Assembly: GCA_016802295.1 (NCBI GenBank)
Contig: JAESIW010000200.1
Location: forward strand, 2,077,923 to 2,141,922
Direction: 5' to 3'
DNA: 64,000 nucleotides
From: Brachionus rotundiformis
Lineage: Eukaryota; Rotifera; Eurotatoria; Ploima; Brachionidae
In this document: in pieces, positions 34,155-49,000 of the stretch
Position numbering within the stretch: position 1 is the first letter of the stretch
How the letters are laid out: every line of letters begins with the position of its first letter
Translations under genes and position numbers: made by a program
Notes under the pieces: generated by a model
Seen by the model: the letters and a program-made list of their open reading frames with translations, nothing else
Database searches by the model: none
What the model was told of the DNA's origin: nothing

Positions 34155-37100
34155 ATGAGGCTTGAAAAGATACGCGATAAGCTGGTCGACTCGATTGACA
34201 ATTTTATACATAAACACGATTTTCTAAGAAAATTACTCATCAAAACAGTAATTTAAAATTCTTAAATAATTGTTTTATTAATTACAATTAAGAGAATCCG
34301 TGACAACCGGGAGAAATTCTCCAAACTTCGTACAATATTTATAAATCATGAACGACCCAGTGAATACAATGGAGAAGAACCACTCAAATACTCAGATAAC
34401 AGAATTGTTACCTCAAAAGTAAGTATAATTTTTTTGAAAAAATATTTAATCGATTTTTTTTAAGTACACTTTATTAAATTTTATCCCGAAAAATTTGTTC
34501 GAACAATTTCGACGAATTGCAAATTTTTATTTTTTACTCAATATAATAATTTTGGTAAGTTTTAAAATAAAAAGTATCTTGTCTTCAAAAGCATTTTTTT
34601 ATATTTTTTTCCAATTTATTCTATTCAATCAATCACTAATTTGTACCTTAAGACCTGAGTTTGGTTGAAAATATAAAAATTAAAATGAAATTAAAATAAA
34701 AGTTAAACTAAATTTCAATTATTTGACTTTAAATTTAAGTTTTCAATTCCTGATCCTCCATCAAATCCATTTTCATCGATGGTACCTTTAGCAATTGTAA
34801 TTAGTGTTAGCGCAATAAAACAGGTAAATAATTAATTAAGAAAATGTATTGAATTTTATTAAAAATTTTTCCTAGGCATACGAAGACATTCTCAGACATA
34901 AATCTGACTGGGAAATAAATTCAAAAAAGATAAATGTTCTAAAAGATGGCAAAATTCATACTATAAAAAGCGAGAACATTAAATGTGGTGACATAGTCGA
35001 AGTGAAACTTGATGAAGAATTTCCCTGTGATATGGTCTTATTATATTCAATGTCTGATACAAATACTTGTAATATCAAAACAGCAAATTTAGACGGAGAA
35101 ACAAATTTAAAACTTCGGTCTGTTCCGTACAAGTTTCCCCAACTGAATGGTCTAAACGATTTGGTCAGTTTGAAGGGAGCCTTGATAATTGAAAAACCTA
35201 ATAGACACTTGTATGAATTTAAAGGAAAATTGATATATGAAAAAAAAGAATAGTAATTTTGTAGCAAATAATAAACTTATTATTAACAATTTTTATTAGC
35301 TTAATAAGCAATGAAAACATTCTTCTTAGAGGTACCTCACTAAAGATTGTTCCGGTGATTTACGGCTGTGCAATTTACACTGGTCAGGACTCAAAAATGA
35401 TGCTCAATTCAAAATTCAAGTCCAACAAAATGTCATGTATTGAGAAAAGACTAAATTATTTTGTGATTGTCTACATTGTCGCTTTACTTGCTTTATCATT
35501 GTTTTGTCTCATTGGTTCTATCTTGTATGATTTCGTTTACACAACACATTGGTATTTTAAAGACGCAGTGTTAGAAATCTTCAAAACAAACAAATCTTTA
35601 TATTATTTTATTGTTTTTATGTATTTTACCAATTTGAATTATATCATTCCATTATCGCTGTATGTTACCATGGGTAATCTAATCAAGTCTAATTTTTACT
35701 CTTTTTAAAAAATATATTTTTTTTTAAGAATTAATTCGATTTGTTGGATCTAACTTCTTTGAGTGGGACATCAAGTAAATATTTTTCAATAAACAAAGAT
35801 CATAGAAAATAAAAAAGCTAATGTGCAGTTATCAGAACAGTAAAAAATTTGACTAAAAATATACATTAAATTTAATTAGGGAACTTTTTTTTACCTTTTT
35901 CAACTTTAATTTTTTAATTCAAGGAAAATTTCAAATTATTTAAATAGTTCTTTTTTATTTTCAAAATTTTGCATGAAAAAAGAAAATTTAGCTGAGCATA
36001 ATAATGTAATTAAATTCCAAATAGAATATTTTGAAATGGAAAATTAATTAGAAAAAATAATAATATATCTGTTTACAATCGGAACAATGAATTTTAAATT
36101 AAAAAAAAATAAAATTAGAAAAATTATTAGCCTAGTCTACTATTAAAATTTACGACAATCAAAAATTAAATAAAAACAATTCTGAATTTTTCAATAGCAA
36201 ATATTTTTATGTATTTAAGCATCTTTATCAGATAATTTTTAAAAATTTAAAATAACTATATATTTCATCATTTGAGAATAGTATTCTAAATATTTTAATT
36301 CAAATAAGAATGTATGACGAAAAAACAGATCAGCCAGCAAAAGTAAATTCCACAGATTTAAATGAGGACTTGGGTCAAATTGAGTATTTGTTTTCGGACA
36401 AAACTGGAACTTTAACTGAAAATGAAATGATCTTCAAACATTTTTGTATAAATGGTGAGATTTACGAGGAAAAATACGGTGAAATATTCAATGTAAACTC
36501 ACAAACAATCAAATCAATTACGAATCCGCAAATTTTCCGCTTTCTCGAAGCCCTGACGGTGTGCCACACTGTCCAAGTTGATAAGACATCATCAGAAAAA
36601 TACAATGCATCTTCTCCTGATGAATTGAGCTTTATAAAATTTTGCTTAAAGTAAATTAATTTATAAATTTAGGAGATTAATCGTCAATTAATTCTCTCTT
36701 AATTCAAAGCTTAGGCATTGTCTATGAAGGTGATGTTTTTGACAAGAATAAAAACTTATTTGACCGAAAAGTGGTCTACAATTTAAAAGATGAGTCATTT
36801 GAAAAAAAATACGAAATTTTATATACACTAGAATTTGATTCTATCCGCAAAAGGATGAGTTTAATTGTCAAAAACACAGAATCAAATGAATATTTTTTAT
36901 ATTGTAAAGGCGCTGATATATCAATAGCGTCCAGGTGCACTTGCAAAACATTCAGTTTGTACGAAAACTCTTTGAAAGAGTTTTCTGAAAAAGGGTGGCG
37001 AACCTTGGTCATTGCTTACAAGCCTCTAAGTGAATCAGAATATTCAAGTTATTCTGAAATGCTTGACGAGGCCAATAGTGACATTTTAAACAGAGAGGAA

Positions 37101-39266
37101 AAATTAAATAAATGCTATGATCAGATAGAATGTGATTTGAAAATAATAGGGGTCACTTCGGTGGAAGATCGTCTACAAGAGGACGTTGAGGGTACTTTGT
37201 TTGCTCTTCGACAGGCAGGTATCAAGATATGGGTTTTAACTGGTGACAAACTAGAAACAGCAGTCAATATATCAGACTCTTGTAAACATTTTTCCAAAGA
37301 AATGTTCAAGTTTGTGCTAAAAAATCATAAAGATGTGGCTGAAATAGAAGATAATTTAAATATTATTAATGAACAGTAATAAACAATATTTTAAAAAACA
37401 AATTAAAATAGTTAATTATTTCAAGAATGAAATCGAGTGCTCAACAATCATATGCTTTAATTATTGATGGTGTTTCTTTGGAGACTATAACTTTAAATAA
37501 AAAAGAAAATGAATTTAGATCAATAGCTGTAAAATGTGATGCAGTTCTTTGTTGCCGAATGTCTCCATCTCAAAAGGCAAACGTAATTAAAATATAAAAA
37601 TAAAATTTTTTTTGTATATTTTATATAAATTAATAAAAAAAAGATTGTTCGAATGATAAAAAATAGTAAAGAGCGTCCAATGACTGCAGCAATTGGTGAT
37701 GGAGCTAATGATATATCGATGATACAAGAGGCTCATGTGGGAATAGGAATATTTGGTAAAGAAGGAAGAAATGCAGCTCGTTCTTCAGACTTTTGTTTTT
37801 CAAAATTCAAATATTTAAAACGAGCATTTCTTGTCCATGGATACTTTTACTACACCCGAGCTGCAGTTCTAGTTCTTTATTTTTTTTACAAAGTAATTTA
37901 AAAATTTTAAATTTAAAAATTCACACATTAGTTAATTATAATTGTTTAAAGATTGAAAATTTTGTTTATATTTTATCTTATTTATTTATTTTTATATCCT
38001 ATTTTGGATTTAAAAACTAAAATAATTAATTTTCTATTAATTAAATAAATTGGTGTGAACTTTTTGGTGATAAACTAGAAATTTTAGAAAAAATAAAATT
38101 TTATCATTTTAAGAACTTTGTTTTTTCCATATGTCAAACTTATTATGGTTTTTGGAATGCTTTTTCCAGCACTGTAAGATTTTATAACTTACAAAAATTT
38201 TCATGATTTTAATATTGAGATAATTTTAGAGCGTTTTCTCAAGTTTGTACATAAGTGTATTTAATTTATTACTGAGCTCAGTGCCGCCTTTCATCATAGC
38301 TTTATTTGAACAGCAAAAAAGCGCCAAAGAAATTGAACAAAATCCATTTTATTACAGGTAAACTAAAAAAAATTAAAATTTTAATTTTTTTAATTTAGAT
38401 TTAATTATTTTAATTAATTTAATTTAGATCAATTAGAAAAAACACATCGCTTTCAGCCTTGCAATTTCTTAAATGGAATATATTGGCAGTTTGGCATTCA
38501 TTAGTTTGTTTCTTTATTCCATTAGGGCTTTATTACATAAATTCCATCCTATTACAAGACGGAAAAGTAAAAATTTAATCTTTATACTAAAAATTTAATT
38601 CATTTTAAAAAATTTGTTTTTTAATCAGAATTTTGGAAATTATGAATTTGGATCATTGGTATTAATAAATATATTTTCAGTCATCCATTTGAAAATATTT
38701 TTGATCTGGCGATACCAAAATATATTTGCGTTATTTTCTTATTTAATGAGCTTTCTCGGATTTCTATTTACTTGCTTATTAATAAATGCGTTCATTATGT
38801 AAGTTTATAAAAATATTAAAATGATCTAGCTAAAAATTAAAAATTATTTTCAAGGCCATTTCCTTTAACCCTATTTACTGAAGATCAGTCACTTTATTTC
38901 GGGGTTTTCATCTTACTATCCAGTGGATCTATTTGGTTTACAATTATACTCAGCACAATAGTGGCGATTGTACCTGATCTTGTATTGATAATTGTTGAAA
39001 ATCTTGTCGAAAGAGTAAAAACTGACCATTTTGTTAAGAAAGAAAAATCTTTTGAAAACAACCGAGCTAAATCACCAAACACAACAGTTGAAAATTTTTC
39101 ACTCTATTCCATCGGAATGGAACGAAGCACGGCAAGCTTTGAATCGTCAAATGACTTAATATCTACACATATTACAAAGCGAAAAGGGACTTTCAGTTCT
39201 AACAAAGCTTTTAATTCCAGCAGAAGAGTATCACCAATCGATACTTTATCCCAGACAATTATCTAA
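34155..39266 (+). CDS. ATP11: Class VI P4-ATPase (ATP11-type phospholipid flippase)
   Basis: I built 16 exons: 34155-34247, 34293-34418, 34465-34554, 34740-34823, 34876-35252, 35300-35673, 35729-35774, 36309-36650, 36710-37375, 37426-37582, 37644-37892, 38114-38173, 38230-38357, 38428-38566, 38629-38798 and 38855-39266. Together they give 3,513 nt, 1,170 aa. The protein moves aminophospholipids to the cytosolic leaflet and normally pairs with a CDC50 (TMEM30) subunit. P4 hallmarks are NLFEQFRRIANFYF, LDGETNLK, the phosphorylation motif DKTGTLTEN (Asp ~427), KGAD, WVLTGDK and IGDGANDISMI (~802). The TM4 segment NYIIPLSLYVTME, HVGIGIFGKEGRNAARSSDF and VHGYFYYTR match ATP11 best. Ten membrane segments are expected and hydrophobic exons 12-16 supply the last six. 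All phases close. The large intron 7 (534 bp) is plain A/T sequence. An acceptor-like TTTTTTCTAG lies 22 nt before the ATG. Confidence 0.95.
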
Positions 39267-40334
39267 TATAAAAACTTTCATCTCAATGATTAGACCATGT
39301 TTATGATTTTAAGATATGAAACACAAATAATGCCTCAAATTTGAGTTTTCATGAATATTTTTGAACAAAACAATGAAAATATTTTTTTTTAAATGAAAGA
39401 CAAATAAAATTTATTAAAATTCAGTTAAAATTTTCTTATAAATAGTTTATAATTAAATTTTAATAAACTGAAATTTATCAATTTGAAACGCGGTTTACAT
39501 GATTAAATAAATTGACTAAATGATGAGTTATATCTCTTACCATTTAGACAGAAATAACACAAAAAAGGAAAATTTATTCACTTTATTACAAATCAATTTT
39601 TCTTAATTAATGCCAATAAACTAAAAGAATAGGAACATTTTAAATATAAAATTGAATAATTTTTAATAAAATATTTAAAAAATGAAGTGTCAATTATTTA
39701 AATACTTAAACAAAGGATCGACAGAAGAAAGATGCTAATAATTATTATTTAACTTTATTGTTGTTTGTGTTGGATTTCAAAAATTAAACAAAATTTATTT
39801 ATTTTTAGTTTGTCAATTTTAAGAGAGTTTAGTCAAGTAATCGAGTGAAATTTTATATTTTAATTGATAATAAGAAAATAATCTATGCTAATTTTTGTTC
39901 AATCATGATCCAAAAATTTATGAGGATTAAATAATTTTCCACATGATTTTTAAAGTAAAAATTAAGCTTTTAAAAACAAAAATTTTATCAGCTAAACTAA
40001 ATTTGCTCTAAAATTACTAATTTTAGCCTTTTATACATTTATCAAGAAAACATTCAATTAATAGATCTTTTTTCGTTAAAAATAATTTTTGTTTATTTAT
40101 TTTGAATTTCAATTATTATTAAAGAAAAAATATGAAATTAAACAAAGATTTAAAGACAATTCAAACAGAAGATTAATTCCTTGGGTTTTAAACTAAATAG
40201 GTGTTTTTATATTATTTTACCAAAAAAATTCAATTTTTAATCATGTCAAAAGAAAATTGCTTTAAAAAATGATCATATTCGAATCGTAAATAACAGAAAA
40301 AAAACAAAAGTATACTAGTTTATTTATCTATGAA
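39267..40334. other. Intergenic, nothing recognised
   Basis: About 1.07 kb between the convergent ends of the flippase and Ly6 genes. It is A/T-rich and contains only short chance open frames. Confidence 0.6.
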
Positions 40335-40790
40335 CTATTTCAAATAATTTAGAATAGAATAAACTGAAAAAATATAATACTGAATAAACAAAAATTTTGA
40401 TTTATAATTTTTTATCAAATTAAATCCAGGGCGCAGTGAATGCGCATTATTGCATAAATCGTGGTCACAGAAGCACAAATATCCGCCATCATTTGCCCTT
40501 GTAGAGTAGCATACGCTCGTTTTTTTGATATAAATTTTTTTAAATTGATCGGCACAGCTTCTCACATAATAATATTGATTTCCAAATCTATGTTTTAGCT
40601 TAACACATAAATCGTCACAGTATATCAATGTACCAGTGTCACGAGTTAAATTGAAATGATCTCCACATCTTGGATCAAATCGGCTGTCGCACTCAAAGCA
40701 TTCAATTCTCCGACGACAACATTGGCCGTCCGCATTCGATGAAACAAAATTTATTAAAAAAAATACTAAAAGCAAAATATAACAATTCAT
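40335..40790 (-). CDS. Secreted or GPI-anchored Ly6/quiver-like protein
   Basis: A single exon of 151 aa. A signal peptide (CYILLLVFFLINFVSS) is followed by a three-finger Ly6/uPAR-type domain: IECFECDSRFDPRCGDHF, CDDLCVKL, VRSCAD and the closing CFCDHDLCN. The order ECFECDS...RCGD...C...CVK...R.C...GYLC.CD.DLCN is that of the quiver/sleepless branch, whose fly member tunes Shaker channels and acetylcholine receptors. The hydrophobic C-terminus (KFLFIQYYIFSVYSIL) may be a GPI-attachment signal, though a charged tail is short. The ligand is unknown. Homology to quiver is by cysteine pattern only. Confidence 0.82.
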   Translation of the reverse strand: MNCYILLLVFFLINFVSSNADGQCCRRRIECFECDSRFDPRCGDHFNLTRDTGTLIYCDDLCVKLKHRFGNQYYYVRSCADQFKKIYIKKTSVCYSTRANDGGYLCFCDHDLCNNAHSLRPGFNLIKNYKSKFLFIQYYIFSVYSILNYLK

Positions 40791-43700
40791 TTATTTTATC
40801 GATTTGGGCTTCAGCAAAAATCTGATTTCGACTAGATATGATGTGTAAATATTTGCTTCATGAAATAAACCTGAATTTTAATAAAAACTTTTCACTTCAT
40901 CTATGAAATTTTGTATAAAAAACTGGTTGAGATTAGCGCTCTAAATTGTGATCAAATGCAAATCTGAAATAAATCAAAAATAAAAAAATAAAATATTTAT
41001 TCTAGAAAAAAGCTTAATAAAAAAAAGAACATAATTAATTTATTAATATTAAAAAATCCATTAATACCAAAATTTGAAATAATAAATATCATCAAGAACG
41101 ATTAGAATTTATTCAATTTTAGACTATTGTACCATTTAAACATTGCTTTTTTCAATAGAAATTTTAAAATTCTCAATGGATTATTTTTCTAATTTCTTAT
41201 TCCTTAAAACCAAGTTATAATTTAAGGAAATAATATTATTTTTTAGAATTCAAAAAAGGATTAACACGATTTACTTTTTTGGCAAGGCAATTTAATCTTA
41301 CTATATTGTTAAAATTTTTGTTCTAACATTTTTGTTGTAAAAGAAAAAATCTCCCATAATTAAAATTAAATCCATTTTATCAAAATATCTTATTAATTTA
41401 GATAAAACAATCTTCAAAAAATTTCAATTTTTCACATTTATTTAACAATAAATCCTTAATTTTAATGCTGATTTGGTAATTTAGTTTATTTAAGAAGAAA
41501 TTTGAATACAAATTATAAAATATTCCGATGATATTTTAGATGAATTAATAAAAAATTATCAATTATTGTTTGTTGAATTAGAAAATTTCATCGACATTTA
41601 GATTATTAGCAGTAGTAATGCTCTTAAGTAAGATACATAGTTAAAATGACCGTGAATATACTCAATCTTATATTTTCCTATCAGCTGATGATGAAGAAAT
41701 TTTCAATAAAATATCTATCTAATATTATTAAAAATATCGGAAAATCGATAAGGATTTATCTTGGCGTGTATTGAAATAAGCTTTATTTTAACAAAACTAT
41801 AAGTTAAAATAAACATTGAGAAAATGAATAAATATTAAAATAGGCTTTGTGTCTTTGCTCTAAAACCAAATGCAAATTTTGCTTTAGTGAAAAAAAAATT
41901 ATTAGATTTAGTTATTATATAAATTTTTTATAATTTAAATTGATCGAATAAATTCGATAAACGCTTGAAAAGATTAAAAATTACCACAAGGCATAGCACT
42001 AATCATTAAGTTTAAATTACCATTTTTTCTCATTATTTAGGAATATTGAGCAACAATGAAATCAAAATATAATCAAAATTTTGCCAAAGATCAAAAAAAT
42101 AATGAGCTTTGTAAATGCTTAAATTTCGACATTAAACGATGATTAAATGCATAAAAATTGCTTATTTTAGTTTCATAACATGATATTGTTTAATAACTTA
42201 TATCCCAAGTTGATGTTTATAAAAAAAAAGATTATTTATCTAGTAGTTTTTTTTTCTAAATGTCGGCATTGGCATTTAAGTAAGTTTTATCTTTCTGAGT
42301 TTTATTCAAGTCTTGCATCACCTTTCAGCTTGGTTTAAATTTTCCTTCAGACATGAAAAATTCTAAAAATAATAATAGTTTATATCGATTGATGTTTTAA
42401 GAATTTTTGATGCGAAAATAGCTAACAATACCTAGAAAAAAGAAATTTTTTATACATAAATGCCAGTTGATCTACAATCATTGCCTTAAAAAATAAATTT
42501 TCAGCACCAGTTCTCTTAATCTTTTTATTATGAGCAATAATCATTCCATTTCGTGCTAAATGAAATTATTGAGTAAAATTTCTTAGAAAATTGATCACAA
42601 AGATCGATAAAATTTAATTAACTCGAAAATAAAATGAATATTAACTAGTCGAATTTTTCCTAAAATTTTACTTGATCGAAAATAAAAAAAATTAAGTTTA
42701 TTTAAATTTGAGTAAATTATATAAATTTTGAGATGTTGGAACGATTTAGCTACTATCAGATTATCATACAGATGCTTTCATTAGTAAAATAACTTGTAAA
42801 AATAATGAACTATTTGAAGCAACACAGTTTTATATTTATCTTAGTTTTAAAAATATCCAAAAAATAACACAATTGCACTTAAGTTATCAAGATTGTACAA
42901 ATATTTTGAAATAATTTTTAACTATCTAAAATCAAAAATTCTATCTATCTTTCTATGCAATTATTAAGCGAATGAACTAATAAATTTCGAATTGAATTTT
43001 TGAATGCTTTAATGCAGGTTATTCACATTTTCAGTACACTAGAAGGCCCAAGAAAATTTATGATAAAATTTCAAACTGTTATTATATCTTAAAAATATGA
43101 TTTTAAAAATCAATCCAACCGTTATTTTAAATTCTACTCAATTTTAAAAGTGATTTTTTCTTTTAAGATACTATACGAGTTTAAAATTTTTAAAAAGAAA
43201 TTCAAAAACGGGTTTTTAACTTATTATTATCAGAAATCAACATAAAAAACTATTTTAAAAATAGAAGAAAGAATCACTTTTGTTGAATTATGCCGATGTG
43301 TATTTTAAAGAATATTAATTTTCTAATTAGATTAGATAATAGTAATTATTTGGTTCTTTTTAGAATTTTTAATTTGTCTTCAATCAAATTATTATTTAAT
43401 AAACATGAAAAAAAATCATGTAACAAAAATAAAAGCGGAAATGATGATGAAATTAATTGCGCTTTCGAATGTCTCTTTAGTTTATATCAATTATCAAATA
43501 TTTGAATTTTTGTTGCTTAAAGTAAAACTCGATCCTTTATTTAAAATTTATTTACATTATTTTTTACTCAAATATTAGATAATCAATTTATAAGATGTAA
43601 AAAATAATTTAACAAAATTAAATCAAATATTTGATATAGATTTAAATTAGACAAAAAAAAACAGATCTCATACAAATGCTTTCAATAATTTGGATAAATT

Positions 43701-44599
43701 TTCAAATCTATGTCAACGAGGTGATTATGTAATTGGTGGAACATATTTTGTTAGATAAGATTTACCAAGAATTGTCAGACACATAATTAATCTAGTAGCA
43801 ATTATTCTAAACACTTTCTTTTCTAGATTTCAAGTAAAGTACAGTTATTTAGATAAGCTTTTAAAAACAAATTGGTTAAATATTTAGTGAATAACTCTAA
43901 AGAAATATAAAGTAATAATCAGATATATTACCTAATGAATATTGTAAATTGAATTAATGTTTCCCCTTTCTTTGGAATATCATGAAAAAAAAATTTTATT
44001 GAGATATTATTTAAAATAATTAAGGACAAATTTCAGAAATAGAAGCTAAATTCATCTTTTTTTTTACTTGTTTGACTCTCATCTTTAATTAAACACTAAT
44101 TGACTATAATAAATATATTAAATTAAAACAGTGGTTAGCTGGTTCAATTAAAACTTAATGTAATGAATCACATTTTTTATACTTTTTCAGCATTAATTGA
44201 TATTTATGAAAGATAATTTTAGTCATATTATTCAGACTGAAAGCATTAATCTTTCAATTTAATTTAACTATATACTATATATTTATTATATATTTAACAC
44301 TTTATTGTTACATCTCAGACATTTTAGATTTTGAACATAGCTTTGTAAAGTAGATAGATTTGAATCACCAAGTCTTTCTACATAATTATTTCAAAAAATT
44401 TAAAAGTAAAAAGTGTTCTTGATCTAAAAATAAAAAAATCCTTAGTTTTAAAAAATCGTTTGATTCTAAATTAAACTTGATTCTGATGGTAGATGAAATT
44501 AAAGAGCGTCGTAATTCAAGGCTTAATTTAATAAAATATCTATCAAATAGAAAATGAGGGCTTGACTTTAAGACATTAGGAAGCCTTATTTGGTTCAAT
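40791..44599. other. Gene-poor A/T-rich stretch
   Basis: No convincing gene. Open segments such as 43290-43505 and 44386-44598 have the composition of translated A/T-rich noise and no recognisable motif. Confidence 0.55.
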
Positions 44600-46080
44600 C
44601 TTGGAATTTTCTTTTTTTAAATATATCGGGAAAGGACTGGTTCTTCTGGTTGTCAGACTAGTTAGTGAATACAAAGTAGGTTTCGAGTCAAGATTCATAG
44701 AATACCCGATTCGACTGTGAAATTGCAACCTAACTATATCTTATCCTAATAATCCAAAAATGATAAAAAATTGCATAAATCTCTATAAATGGAATTAGAA
44801 TCATAAAACAAAATAAGCGACTAATATTCAAAGGAATTTCTTCTATTAGAAATGATTATTTGTTACTTCTTGGATAACATTTGGATACCATCTGTAGAGA
44901 AATTTAGAAAATTTATTCAAAAAAATCTAACTCATTTCGGAACTCTTCTCGGCCTCGAAAATATTTGGTGAATCGGCAAGATGCGGAAGCAATTTTAATC
45001 CAATCCTAGAATGATAAGTTTAGTTACTAAAGCAAAATGTGGTCATGGATCAATGCCAACTTCTAGTTTCTTAGTCCTTTTCGACGAGTTTTAGATTAAA
45101 ATTGATCAATTGTTATGAATTTTTCTCCTTATACACTCCTTGTGGAGCATAGGGTAATTACTTTTGATTACCACTCGAGTCGATCTTTTGCCTTCACCAT
45201 TGTTTCTGGTTGGTATTTATTCTAAATACATGTCAAAGCTACGTTAGTCTTTAATTCTTGATTGGATTCGTTCCTCATACAATTCATTATTAAGATTAGC
45301 GTCGGAGAAACAACATATCTCTACCCGACTTCTATACACACTTTGAAGCTCAGCCCTCTTCCAGAATCACGCTACACTAGAGTTTCTCATGGAAAAGTTT
45401 TATCTATCTTCTGTTGCAGCCCATAATTTTAAAATATGTATTGCTAAGTACTTTTTTTTGTTCAATTTAAAATATAATTCATAAAATATCTTAGCTTTAC
45501 ATAAAAACATCAACAATAATCTTTACCATTCCTAATACATTCTAATACTAAAAAATTTTTTTTTATAAACTAAAAATTGCTAAAGTCGCTTGATTTCTTT
45601 GATTAAATTCGTATAACATGCAATGAAGCTTTGATGGATCAAGTTAAAATTTTTAATAGATGTTGTTTTTAATGAGCTGTTTTATGATTGATTTATTGGA
45701 ATTAAGAGAGAATAAATTTTAAATTTTAAATTTAAATTTTAAATGATTGATATAAAACTATTATTAATAATTAAAGATGTTATATTCAACTTTTTTACTA
45801 TAATAATAATAATAATGGTCATATTTCTTCGAAGTCGCGCCACAGGTCCTATCTCGTTGTCTACTGGCCCTTCTTGATTTTTCTGACGTGTCCAGTCAAG
45901 CGTAACCTTTACTTCCTCACTATAGTCTCCTACGGTTCCGACTGCGCATTCTGGTAGAGCTTTGCGCATTTCAAGTCCCGTCCCGAGATCCTATATCTGC
46001 TCCAATATTCTGAGTTGGAAACGGTGGCATAATCAGCATCATTGCAAGTCCATGTCTTAATCATATTTAATCATATTTAA
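44600..46080 (-). mobile_element. Decayed repeat with LINE-like 3' end
   Basis: This block is visibly richer in G+C than its surroundings. Its minus-strand end (~45,740-45,970) reads VTLDWTRQKNQEGP and, with shifts of frame, DLWRDFEEI. These recall the Arg/Trp-rich C-terminal tail of non-LTR endonuclease/RT proteins (RRGRP..RW, then DR..WR). A run of ATT repeats follows immediately at ~45,801-45,818, as at the 3' ends of many LINEs. The rest of the block is too decayed to read. Boundaries are approximate. Confidence 0.42.
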
Positions 46081-46082
46081 TG
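46060..46082. repeat. Short tandem duplication
   Basis: The 11-bp unit AATCATATTTA occurs twice in direct tandem, followed by a partial third copy. It lies just beyond the decayed repeat block. Confidence 0.5.
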
Positions 46083-49000
46083 GTTTTTAGTTTTTATCCT
46101 AAATCTTTCTATTTGTTATATTCAAAAATTAACCTTTAAAAAGTTATTTTAAAATATTAAAAAATATTATATAAGCTTAGAATTATTTAATTCTTATTAA
46201 AAATTTTACGAATTTATTTTGTAATATAAATAACGTTATTTAATTTATGTTGTCATTAATAAGGATTATAATTGTTTAGTCTGAAATTGCATCTAAATTT
46301 TATAAAAAAAATCAGCAAAAATTACAATTTTGATTTTATAGAAAATATTAAATAATATTAATTTTTCTTTAGAAAGAGAAGCATTTAACCCTTATTCACC
46401 AAACTATTCAAATTTCTGTCTAATGCAAAATCAAACTGTAATAAATTTTTTAATTTAAAAAAAATTATTGTTATACGGATCAAGACAATTTGTAAAAATG
46501 TAGTGTTTATAAAAAAATAAAATAAATCAAAATTAGTTTTGATTCTTATTTCCAAAGTTATCAAATATTTTTTGACCAAATCATAATTAATGGAAAGGCT
46601 TTTTTGTAATTATTATCTCTAATTACCAATATTTTAAGATTCATCTTTTTTATTACAAAATATCAATATTGATTAAATTTTGATAATTTCTAATAATACT
46701 TTATTATGATGAACCATAATAATTTTCCTGTTTAAAAAATAACTGTGATTAGTTTTAATTAGTAAATATTTAATTAAAACTCCTACATATTTGGATCAAA
46801 ATTAAAAAAAATAAAACGAATCCTCCTGATTTTGCACATCAATTTTAAATACTTTAAACAATTTCCGACTCAACTTTTATAAATACTTCTTTATAACCGA
46901 AATTAGCCGAGGTTAGAAAATTTAACTAAAATTTAACAAAAGTTGTTTATGTCTACTTTGTAAGCATATAAGAGATCTACGAACGTAAATAAAAACTAAT
47001 TCATTAGTTTAATAATTATTTTTATTTAAAGACAAAAACGACAATCATATTAACTAATGAATAATTATTCTAAAAATTCTAGTTCTAAAAATTATTAAAA
47101 TTTTTACAGAAAACCATTATTTGATACTAATTTAATCATTTATAAGTTGATGAAAAATATGTGATAATTATGAATAGATTAATAGGTATTGTGAAATTTA
47201 CAGATGAATAAACAAGCTTCAAAAATTAATCTTGAATATATTAGAATTGGTTCAAATAAAAATAATAAAAGAAAAGATTTGATTATAATCTCAATTAATT
47301 TCAATCAATTATTTTGTATTTGTAATTTTTTTTTAAGTTTATCTAAAATTCTAATAACTCAATTTAAGTGAAAAAAAATTCTATTTGTAAGCTAATTAGA
47401 TATCAATTTATCCAATAATTTATAAAAATATTAAAGATTTTTTAAATCAAGAGAAAAAATAGAATCTAAAATAAAATATTAAATTTTAATTTATCTATAA
47501 AAATTGATCAACAATGACCCAAAATAATTAATTTACAATTTATTACAGTTTCTGTATCTTTATTTCTTGACAATCTTTTATTCTTGATTCATTGACTAGC
47601 GGTATTTACTCGGTGTTTTATGACTTAGACTCTTTCTCAATTTATTTTGAATACGATTTTCTTTTGTCTTTAGCATGGTCGATGAAGTGTGCCAGTTTTG
47701 TTGTTATGTTTTTCCCATCTTAAAACTTTCGGACTGGTAATTGTTTTCTTCATGACATAGTCAATCAGGATTAGGATTCAGTCATAAGAATATTAAAATT
47801 GAACATGTCTTTGCTACACAAATTAAAAGAAAATGTAGATTTTACTTTTTTAGAAAATTAATTGTTAATTTTAAAATTTAATATAAAAAACTTAAATTCT
47901 TCGTTATAAACAATATTTAAAATTTTTTTTTGAAAATTAGTCATTTTCGTAATAAGATTCAAATTATTCAAAATGATTAAAATGGAAGACGTAAGAGATT
48001 AAAGAGAATTAGAAGCTATATTTTATTAATGATATAAAAATTAGATAAGTGGTCATTAAAATTTTTCCAATAGCTTTCAAATTTAAACTCAAATTTTGAT
48101 TATTATTTACATTTAAAAAATTCTTATCAGTATTTCTGATTCAAGCATTCTAAGGTGATTCTTAAAATTTAGATTATAAAGCAAAAAATAGTGTAATTTA
48201 ATTTATTTTAATTCTCTATAAACTACTATCAAATATTGGCTAAATTAATAATTTCAAAAAATACTTGTCTTCATTGCATTTAAAATAAATAAGCTAAAAA
48301 AGGTCAATTAATTAAAATTAAAATTATTTGATCAGTAGAAACAAACAAATAAAAAAATAATTCGTTTTTATTGATCATACTTTAAAAAATCAAATTAATA
48401 AATACTTTTTTCAATATGTTGGCAAATTTTTTGATTAATAGAGATAAAAAAAGCCTTTTGCTGTTTTATTCATCAATCAAACAGACATTTGGTGTATCTG
48501 TATTTTAGAAAAATCTATAGGTGTTAGACTGCCTACTCTTTTTTAGGTATTAAGTCTATAAAATAAATACTTGAAACAGTTTTAAAAGGACTTAACAAAT
48601 TTGATTAATTTAAAAGCTTAAAATATCTACAATTCATTTAAAATGATTCAAATAATAATTTAAAAATAATTTCCTAACTTTGTAATTGAATTCAAATCAA
48701 AAACTGTTCGAATATAACTAGATTTTTTTAACTTTTTGACAACTTGTGACGGTTTTAATTTCTTGAATCGAACTAAGTTTTTTTTTTTTTTAAATTGATT
48801 GATTTTACTAATTGCATAATTCAAAAAATTATTAATTATTGAGTGGGCTATTCATTTACAACTAAAAAGTATTGATAAAAAATTCAATCAAATTAAACCA
48901 TATCAAAGTGATTTTCTAAGTAGCTTTTAAATAAGGAACCAGCATTAAAAGCTAAGACTCTAAATCAACATGTTGCCAAAAACACCTAGCAATAAAAAAA

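Noticed and set aside
43290..43505. 71-codon plus-strand open frame
   Set aside because: Composition is that of translated A/T-rich DNA, with no signal peptide, motif or splice context.
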